A stretch of DNA of 64,000 nucleotides, taken from assembly GCA_015143295.1 (NCBI GenBank), contig CM026551.1, forward strand, positions 13,317,827-13,381,826. The letters are read 5' to 3'. A program made the position numbers and the translations under genes. Positions 56,724 to 64,000 of this stretch are shown piece after piece. Origin of the DNA: Tetracentron sinense (Eukaryota; Streptophyta; Magnoliopsida; Trochodendrales; Trochodendraceae). Numbering within the stretch: position 1 is the first letter of the stretch; each line of letters begins with the position of its first letter. The notes under the pieces are model-generated. The model did no database searches. It was given only the letters and a program-made list of their open reading frames with translations, and had not been told where the DNA came from.

Positions 56724-59700
56724 TTAATGCCTAAAGTGCCTCACACTGGTGAGAAGGAGAGAGACCCCATACTTGTTGCAGCAATCTATGGCATCCCCAT
56801 CTCTGATGCTCCCGCCAGGTTCTGCAATAACCCCAATCCCACTCTCACATGCTTCTTCCACTGCATCCTTCCAAGCTGTCAATAACATAACAGGGATCCA
56901 CGTCAGAGTTATAAATTGAAGCTAAATATGTGGATATAAATACACTTTTTTTATTATAGAAAAGTTATGTAACACACACACATACACCCTAAACGCACAC
57001 ACGCAGAAGTCCAAGCAACCACTCCAAAAGGGCCTGTCTTAAGGAGGGTTGATGGCCCCTTATACACCCCTACGAAGTCCACTTCCGGATATACATACAC
57101 ATACATAGATACAAATGTATGTGTGTTTATTAGGCTGAGTAATATATCCATGACACGGATCTTTGGGCACATTCCCATCAATCTAGACATATCACATGTT
57201 CGTGCAAACTTGGGGCCCCATAGACAGGATCACCTCTTGATCCAGACTGTTCAAGTGTTTATTACCAATCATTTTTTAATGATCAATGAGTTTTATTGTG
57301 TTCTATTTTAATAAGATAACAAGTTTCATTTTGTTTACTTCTGGTAAGTGTGACAAAATGAAAATGAAAACGGAAAAAGATGTCTAAATGGGTTGCATGG
57401 TTTAGGTTCATCCCATTGGAGCAATTTTGGGGGTGTAGCACATCTTCAATGTGAAGCACTAGAGTGCATAACCCAGAACAATTAGTAGAGGTGAGGAGAA
57501 AGATAATGGCAGCAACCTAATACCCGTGCTATATTCCACATTTCTATTAGTTCTTTAAATTATGAAAAAGCTTGAGTACATGTAAAAGTATAATGTGAAA
57601 CCAACATCTATAGAATTGATTCATTACTACATGTAAGAGTATAATGTGAAACCGACATCTATGAGAATTGATTCATTACCAAATGGGAAGAACGCATCAC
57701 TAGCCAAAGCTGCTCCTTTGACCTCGTCTCCTGCTTTTCTCAAAGCTATCCTTAGACTCTCCAGGCGATTTGGTTGCCCACTCCCCATGCCTAACATGCA
57801 GTTATCCTGCGCATGGTCAGAGTGATCAGATATTCTCTTAATGAAATGTATTGATCAATTCTTTTTAGCAGCAACTTGTACTCAAAAAGTTAGATAAGTT
57901 CTAACCTTTGCTATTACAATAGCATTGCTCTTGACGTGCTTAACACACAGCCAAGCAAACTCTGCATCACAAAGCTCACTTTCTTGTGGAGTCTTCTCAG
58001 AGACTACTTTAAATTGGATGTCTTGTGGGGTTAAATCATCTGAGTCCTGAGCTAACCAGCCCCCACCAACTTGTCTAAGTGAAAGTTTTCCTTTCTCATT
58101 CTTGCTCGCCTCAAGGATTCTCAAAGTCTTCGACTTACCACGGAGGATATCAAGACCTCGTTCTGAATACTTGGGTGCAACCACTATCTCATAGAACATC
58201 CGTGTTTCACCATCAGTTGGGCTTCTGAACTCTCGGATTTCCTTCGCAAGAGCCTTACAATGCATTCGATGGAAACTCAGAAACATAAACAGAATTCAAT
58301 GCAAAATACTTTCCCCTCGTTTTTAAACAATATACCTCATCAACTTCTATGTTGAAAGCTACTATCCCGCCAAATGCACTCACTGGATCTGCTTTAACAG
58401 CTAGCCTATACGCTTCAAGGATATCATTCCGTGAAGCTACACCACATGGGTTTGTATGCTTTACGATCACACATGTAGGGTTCTTAAATTCCGACACACA
58501 GTTCCAAGCTGCATCCGCATCTAGATAGTTATTATACGACATCTCCTGCACCATGAAGAAAAGGTTATAGATATATAGATATCCACAATAATGAGATAAT
58601 AACTTTACATAATGTACAAATCAAGCTTTCACAATGAACTACAATTGTTGACTAGTCGGAACAAAACCAAAATAAGTAAAATGCAGAGAAATCAATGAAA
58701 AATTCCGTCAAAGAGATCTAATTGGGAAAAAAATTCCAAGACTATCTAAAAACCATGGCCATGACCATGACCACCATGCTGCTAGGATGCATGTAAAAGC
58801 AATTACCATAGGCAGCCAAACACTTAAGAGGCATATATTGCATTTGACATTTTATTTCAACAATCATTCTCCTCCATACAAAAGTTACATTTATAACCAT
58901 ATAAATGGCGTCTAAACTTAGTCAATGAGTAATAGACACCACATGATTCACACGTCAAATTTTCATAGCAAGAGTTTTCTACTAGAGGTGCCGATTCCAC
59001 ATTGAAACTTCATCTCCATCTAGCTACAAAATCCATTAAAACCACCTTTAACACCACTAACTTATATCCCTTGTAGAGTTTTGTTGTTTTAGATTCCAGG
59101 TATTCCTAAGATATGAGTTCTAATCAACCAACTCTGTATATAATTTACAGTTTAATACGTCATTTATATTACAAACGCTTGCTTAAAACAGACGCTCCCT
59201 AGTCTCTCTATAGACCTAACTTTCATGCTCCACCTTCCCCCACTTTGTGTATCTAATACTTGAATTCAGAAGGGGGTGAGGAAACCTAAGGTTTTTATGT
59301 ACAGAAAATCGTAAAATTGAGCAGATTAACCACATATATCCCTAGTCATAGAAGTTAACAAATATGATGTGGTTTGAGAAATAATTGAAAATCATTCTCA
59401 CCTTTCCATGGTGCTGCAAAGCAGTTGCAATACCTCCAGCATTAACCTCAGCCAGGCTCTTGTCAACATAAAATGCAGCTTTTTGATGAGGATTTTCACC
59501 ATAACGAAGAGAACTCTTAAGTGAGAGAGGTACTGTTAAGCTGGGAGGGAACTTGTCTTCCAACAAGAAAAGAACCACATCAACTTAATCCATAAAATTG
59601 GGAATAAGTTTGCTATAACAAAAATAGATGGAGCATTGAAGTTACCTCCTACAGTCTGCTTCCAAAGCCACTCCGAAACTGCAGAATCATAAGCAGCAAC

Positions 59701-60998
59701 ATGTTGAAAAGCCTTCCATGCAAGCTTTCTACGGAACTGTTGGTCATCCTGGTTTCCTTGAAGAAATTCTAGGAGGGAAGGATAATCTTGTGAGTCGACA
59801 ACAACCAAGACATCCTTGTGATTCTGTTGTAAAAATATGAGTTAATTAAAATAAATGATAAAAGACATTAAAACATTGGCATCAACACATTTAGAATGAT
59901 GGGGGCTACTGCAGTATTGTAATTCAAATACAGCAGGATATCTATCAAGCACTTGGTGCAGCTCATCAATCAATTCCTGTCCCAAAAGATGGCCTTGACA
60001 ATGGAAATACCGTAGGCCCAAAAACAAGTTGACCTTCATGGTCAATTATGACCCGAAAAGATCCACTAATCGGATGGTAAGGAGTTTAGAAACACTTCTT
60101 CGTTTGGTTGACTTTTGGTATAAGACTAGATGTGTGCAGATTATGGTGCATGTGTTCTATGTTAACAGAGAAGACCCTGTAGGAGTTTTCATATAATTCG
60201 TTAGTAGCATGCATTATTCCTCTCGAGATAATAACCTTTGCAGCTGCTCTGATCATGGCAGGGCCACCAATATCAATGTTCTCGATTCCATCCTCGAATG
60301 CAATTCCGCCAGTAGAAGAAACTTTCTCGTAAAAAGGATATAAGTTTACCACCACTACATCGAATGTACCTGTAGGTAAACAGTTTTAACAACAGCAACT
60401 ATTGTAGCAAATTAACATGTACTGAGACCAACAAGAGTAGCCAAAATGCAGCCCAAGCAACACCTAGTCCACCACTTCACACCTAATTAGGGTATAGGTG
60501 AGCACTCATTGACAAGGTCTCCTACTGGTGCCCAGGTCTTGTACATAAACATAAAATCAAACAACGTTTACTTAATCCCTCCCTCCCTCCCTCCCTCTTC
60601 TCTATTTTTTTTGTAGTGTCATTGTAGAATTATGTATGCTTTACTTCTAATGTTGAATCAATATTTTCAATAATATATGACTATATTCAATATTGATAAT
60701 TAAATTTTGGTCGCCTAAGTCACGACTAGGCAATGCCTTGCATAGGGAACCCCTATCGCTTAGGTGTCACCTGGATGCTTTGACTACACTGAGGCCAACT
60801 ACAATTTATCTTTAAAAAACTGAGCTCTAGGGAATGTACTTGCACAATAATCACATAGGTATATTTAATTAAGAAGTAATTACAATAGGACTCACCAATT
60901 CCATGCTTATTTAGAGCTTCCATGTGATGCTTCTGGTCTCTTCTAGCAAGAATACCCCCATGTATGCTAGGATGCAAAGTTTTTACACGACCATCAAG
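56724..60998 (-). CDS. ATIC: AICAR transformylase / IMP cyclohydrolase, 3' part (eight exons)
   Basis: Bifunctional enzyme for the last two steps of IMP synthesis: formyl transfer to AICAR and ring closure of FAICAR. Eight exons join in phase (- strand): 60896-60998, 60236-60369, 59646-59823, 59402-59556, 58336-58545, 57906-58253, 57680-57806, 56724-56875, giving 468 residues and TAA. The cyclohydrolase part shows [20 protein letters not shown] and [19 protein letters not shown]. The transformylase part shows [32 protein letters not shown] with the Lys-His pair, then [13 protein letters not shown] and [18 protein letters not shown]. The protein ends VRHFRH. About 130 N-terminal residues with the plastid transit peptide lie beyond the right edge, past an intron of more than 3 kb. 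No damage is seen; the enzyme should be plastid-located as in other plants. Confidence 0.95.
57578..57679. repeat. 51-bp tandem duplication next to an ATIC splice donor
   Basis: ACATGTAAAAGTATAATGTG and ACATGTAAGAGTATAATGTG begin units at 57578 and 57629. The nearer unit ends at the true donor GTAATGAATC (- strand, 57679 down). The farther unit carries a near-copy of the same donor (AGTAATGAATC). Confidence 0.85.
58546..59401 (-). other. ATIC intron, nothing recognised
   Basis: An 856-bp intron between the exons ending at 59402 and starting at 58545. AT-rich, without a clear repeat. Confidence 0.6.
60370..60895 (-). other. ATIC intron with a CGCCTAAG-type repeat remnant
   Basis: TTGGTCGCCTAAGTCACGACTAGGC near 60708 and the following GCTTAGGTGTCACC look like the CGCCTAGGCG repeat group also seen at 61195-61290. 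A (CCCT)n tract is at 60583-60597. Confidence 0.5.
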
Positions 60999-61189
60999 CT
61001 GTAAAAGCAAAAAAGGTGAATTCGTAACTCTAGCTAATCAAGGCTTCTATTAGTTTCCACAAAGAAAACTTCTCATCGACAAACAAAAACCATTATATAT
61101 GATCCTAAAAACAGCATACAGTTCACATTATTATACGATCTTTTAAATAGTAATTAAAATGAAAAGTCTATAGGTTGATAGCAGTAACC

Positions 61190-61990
61190 CTAGTTGTTAA
61201 AGGCATTGCCTCAGGCGGTCGCCTAGGCGACCAGGCGCTCTACTGGGCTTAGGCGATTGGCCGCCTAGGCGGTCATTATTAAATTTCTGATTTATGTAAT
61301 ATTATTATTATTTAAGGGTACAAAAAATTATTTTATTTGAATATTGGTAGTGTAGTCAACAAAGCACGCTATTTTATATGCTTCTTGTGTTTTTTACCAT
61401 ATAATATGTTAAAGGTCTTAATATCCAACAAAAAAATGTTTGCATATAGAAGAAAAAGAAAAAAGAGACCATACGGTATTAAAAATGTTTCCCTCATGTT
61501 AATTTGTTATCTTTTTCGCTCAATGGGTAGACCAAACAATTGGCCTCTCTCTCTCTCTCCCTTTGTTTGTGGGTGGATCATATAGCCCCCATTTGTTTTT
61601 TGCATGGTTTTTAAAGGCGTCGCCTAGACGACCAAGCATAAAACTAGGCTCATGCCTTCATGCAGCCCAATAACAGAAAAAGGCCTTTAAATGCCCCAAA
61701 TTTCCTCTATGACGAGCTCCATAAACTCATTTTAAATGAGTCTTTTATCATTTAAATAAGTGTAGGCTCCAAGGATGGTTCTATCAAAGTGCATCTTGAC
61801 AATTGAGATTTTGAAATTTATATGAATTATAGACCCCTCATTCAAGGAAATGCAGCATACATAGATCTTATATTAGGAGAAATTTACTATTGCAAAGGAG
61901 TTCATCAGGCGGCGCCTCGGGCACCTCAGGCTACCATGTCAGGCATCCATGGAGTTTATCACCTCAAGTCGCCTTGGCAACCATGGCAAT
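61190..61990. mobile_element. Nested DNA elements with GCCTAGGCG-rich ends
   Basis: TAAAGGCATTGCCTCAGGCG, GTCGCCTAGGCGACC and GGCCGCCTAGGCGG (61197-61276) are answered by TTTTTAAAGGCGTCGCCTAG (61611-61630) and by CAAGTCGCCTTGGCAACC (61965-61982). At least two foldback elements seem nested. Exact borders and target duplications are not clear. It lies in the large 5' intron of ATIC. Confidence 0.5.
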
Positions 61991-62207
61991 AACTAAGAAT
62001 AAACATGAAGGAACCAATTTGAACTACAAGTAGAAGACTAATAAGAAAACAACAAATCATGATTTGATTTTTTTACTTTTTCTAATAAGAGTATTTTATT
62101 GATGGAAGGGGGTGAACCCCATGTATAAAAAAGAAGCTGACAAGGAGAATTGACAGCTTAAAAACAAAACCCTTTTAGGATCGCTTTGAAGTAAGGCTAT
62201 CTGGTTA

Positions 62208-62822
62208 TAGGGGCGAAGCTAGGAATTTTTCATTGGGGGGGCCAAAATACATGTATAAAAAATTAATGGATTTGAGGATATGAAACTTGGGGATTCGGGG
62301 GCATAGCCCCCGAGAAAAAAAAATTTGGGGTATTTTTTCTATTTTGAGAATTTTTTCCCAGTAATGTCATTGAGGTCACCAAGTGTCCTATTGATACCCC
62401 TTAACTGTGGTTAAGATTCACCCCACCTATCCTTGGTTTTTTCAAAAAATATCAATTTTTTTACAAATCCTAGTTAAAATACACTAACTACTAAGGTTAA
62501 AAAAAATTAATATTTTATTCTAAAAACCAAGGATAAGTAGGTGAACCCTAAGAGTAAGTGAATTTTAACCATAGTTAATGGGTGTAAGGGATGTCAATAG
62601 GGATATGTGGCGACCTAAAGGGCATAACCGGACTCTATTAAAGGGCCCACTATATATATATGACAAAAAAAATGGGGGGCCCACTATATATATAAAACAA
62701 AAAAATTTGGGGGGGCCATTACACTAAAAAAAATTAAAAATTGTTAAGGGGTCCACTAAATCACTAATTCATACCAAAACAAGAAGGGGCCCCAAAAATT
62801 TTGGGGGGTGGCTCCGCCCCTG
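62208..62822. mobile_element. hAT element (615 bp) with AGGGGCGAAGC/GGCTCCGCCCCTG ends
   Basis: Inverted ends TAGGGGCGAAGCTAGG and GGTGGCTCCGCCCCTG. The 8-bp target duplication is TCTGGTTA/TCTAGTTA (62200-62207 and 62823-62830, one mismatch). Inside are a TTAACTGTGGTTAAG foldback (62360-62625) and three GGGCCCACTATATATA-like direct repeats (62643-62760). Same family as 20062-21256. Confidence 0.8.
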
Positions 62823-63231
62823 TCTAGTTACCAAGAAGGAAACTAGCCTCCTTTTCCTCAAGTCCTTGAGGAATGAGAACCAAAGAAACAACACCAAAAT
62901 AGATTGATTTGTCATGAGTTGCACCATTTGGCATTTGTCTTCAAAAATTCCTTGTATCTTTCCTTTCATAAGCACCAAATATCGCGAAGGGAATCATCTT
63001 CCATATGTTCCGTCCCCGCTTCTGAAAGATGTCTAAAGGCCAGCCTAGGATGAAGTCAATGAGAGATTTCAGCCAAGCAACTACCAAATGACGAAAGTAG
63101 AAATACCAAACTTTACTTGCAAACTCACAATGGATTAGGAAATAGCCTAATGTCTCTCTCTAAGCTTTACACATAAGAAATATGTTTGGAAAGATCTTTC
63201 TTTTACTGATAAGGCGATCCACTGTGAGAAC

Positions 63232-63615
63232 CATAGTTACCAGAGCAAGAAGCAAAGCGAAAGCGAAAAACGGAAAGCGAGACTCAAAAAAACCTTAGGA
63301 AACGAGAAGCGAGAATTTAGATATAGACTCCTCATTCCCATTATGTTATTAATGGGTTAACTATACCTTTAATTTTATCTTACATGAGAATTTTGTGGAA
63401 AAGTAGGTACCTTAGGTTTCAAACCGATGATATTTGCTTAGAGTCTACACCCTAGGCTATAGACTATGATCTACCACATCACTTCACACATACCGCTCCC
63501 TTTGACTACTTGATGAGATGTGATGGAAGCGAGCTTCCTAGGAATTGAGTGTGTCCGAGGAAGCGATTTTGGGAAACAAGCTTCCCACCTTGTACATAGC
63601 TTCTCGGAAACTATG
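63232..63615. mobile_element. hAT MITE (384 bp) with CATAGTTACC/GGAAACTATG ends
   Basis: Left CATAGTTACCAGAG and right CTTCTCGGAAACTATG are inverted. The flanks GTGAGAAC (63224-63231) and GCGAGAAC (63616-63623) are an 8-bp duplication with one mismatch. AAGCG/CGCTT motifs are frequent in the arms. It interrupts LINE coding text within the LDKVLTVDRL stretch. Confidence 0.78.
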
Positions 63616-63720
63616 GCGAGAACTTTGTCAAGCTACGCGGTCAATAAGAAGAAATCGACTTTGGAGGGAACTGACCAAACTAGTGGAATAGTGAGTAGCT
63701 TCAGTGGAAGATAGGGAAAG

Positions 63721-64000
63721 ATGGAAGGATCAGACAGAGAGGAGACCCTCGCATTAGCACGAAATCCGTTGTGCGTTAGCACAACCATTTTCTTGCTGGG
63801 AAAGGAATCATGCGAGTCTGCCCTGGGATGGGAATAATGGGACCCTAACGTGATAGGACCCTATAGGAGAATGAGAATGATTGAAGAACCCCCTGGAATG
63901 ATGGTAGTACGCCCCAAGATTGGAATGAGTAGGAATGTAAAGATAAATGGATGGGGAATCCCACAATCTGAAGGAGCCAACAAACTGAAAGATACCCGTG
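63721..64000. other. Right edge, unassigned
   Basis: No exon of ATIC and no clear repeat border was seen. A small inverted pair (GTTAGCAC near 63754 as TTAGCACGAAATCCGTTGTG, then GCGTTAGCACAACC) is present. Confidence 0.5.

Larger units (their letters stand above)
62080..63720 (-). mobile_element. LINE (L1 clade) 3' end in an ATIC intron, split by two hAT MITEs
   Basis: The - strand of 62823-63231 reads VLTVDRLISKRKIFPNIFLM, then TLGYFLIHCEFASKVWYF (zinc-binding region of ORF2), then IDFILGWPLDIFQKRGRNIW and MIPFAIFGAYERK. Right of the MITE at 63232-63615, LDKVL continues the same protein upstream. Left of the MITE at 62208-62822, the 3' end reads a short tail ending near 62080 with an A-rich run (- strand). 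Same orientation as ATIC. Several stops; long dead. The upstream limit near 63720 is uncertain. Confidence 0.75.

Noticed and set aside
59842-60045. 67-aa open stretch on the - strand ([19 protein letters not shown]) in an ATIC intron, faintly like the spacer before a Gypsy reverse transcriptase
   Set aside because: The similarity is a few residues only and no catalytic motif follows. It cannot be told from chance.

Overview
This is nuclear DNA of a flowering plant. The coding islands are unmistakably plant: the end of a plastid CYP97B cytochrome P450, two plant defensins, a plastid-type glycolytic GAPDH (GAPCp), a mitochondrial ribosomal protein bL12m, and most of the purine enzyme ATIC. Genes are split by long introns, and the space between and inside them is filled with retrotransposon and DNA-transposon debris. 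Many LINE fragments lie inside introns, which fits a woody or early-diverging eudicot or a magnoliid better than a grass. The species cannot be fixed from the sequence alone.

Layout. 1-14.2 kb: the last four exons of CYP97B on the + strand, with an 11.2 kb intron holding a pile of Tekay-like Ty3/Gypsy LTRs, a hAT MITE and a LINE with an inverted segment; a Ty1/Copia tail lies in the preceding intron. 14.2-32.8 kb: gene-poor DNA with two intronless defensin genes on the - strand, 14 kb apart, each in a duplicated block of about 650 bp. Between them are a SINE, a Helitron-like piece, hAT, Harbinger-like and foldback elements, and a young Tat-lineage LTR element with paired 786-bp LTRs, a 5-bp target duplication and an antisense extra ORF. 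32.8-43.2 kb: the whole GAPCp gene, 14 coding exons on the - strand, 433 aa, with LINEs, an LTR piece and MITEs in its introns. 43.2-46.3 kb: intergenic DNA and the single-exon bL12m gene on the + strand, divergent from GAPCp. 46.3-56.7 kb: two degraded LINEs with MITEs inserted in one of them. 56.7-64 kb: eight 3' exons of ATIC on the - strand, with an intron of more than 3 kb at the right edge that holds a LINE cut by two hAT MITEs.

The host genes are unrelated housekeeping or defence genes; nothing suggests a gene cluster or joint pathway beyond chance (plastid carotenoid hydroxylation, plastid glycolysis, purine synthesis, mitochondrial translation, antimicrobial defence). No tRNA, rRNA, CRISPR or organelle-derived block was recognised. 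The most informative parts are the layered insertions with readable target-site duplications, the intronless defensin pair, a short acidic peptide kept in several related LTR copies, palindrome arrays inside LTRs, and the antisense ORF of the Tat element.
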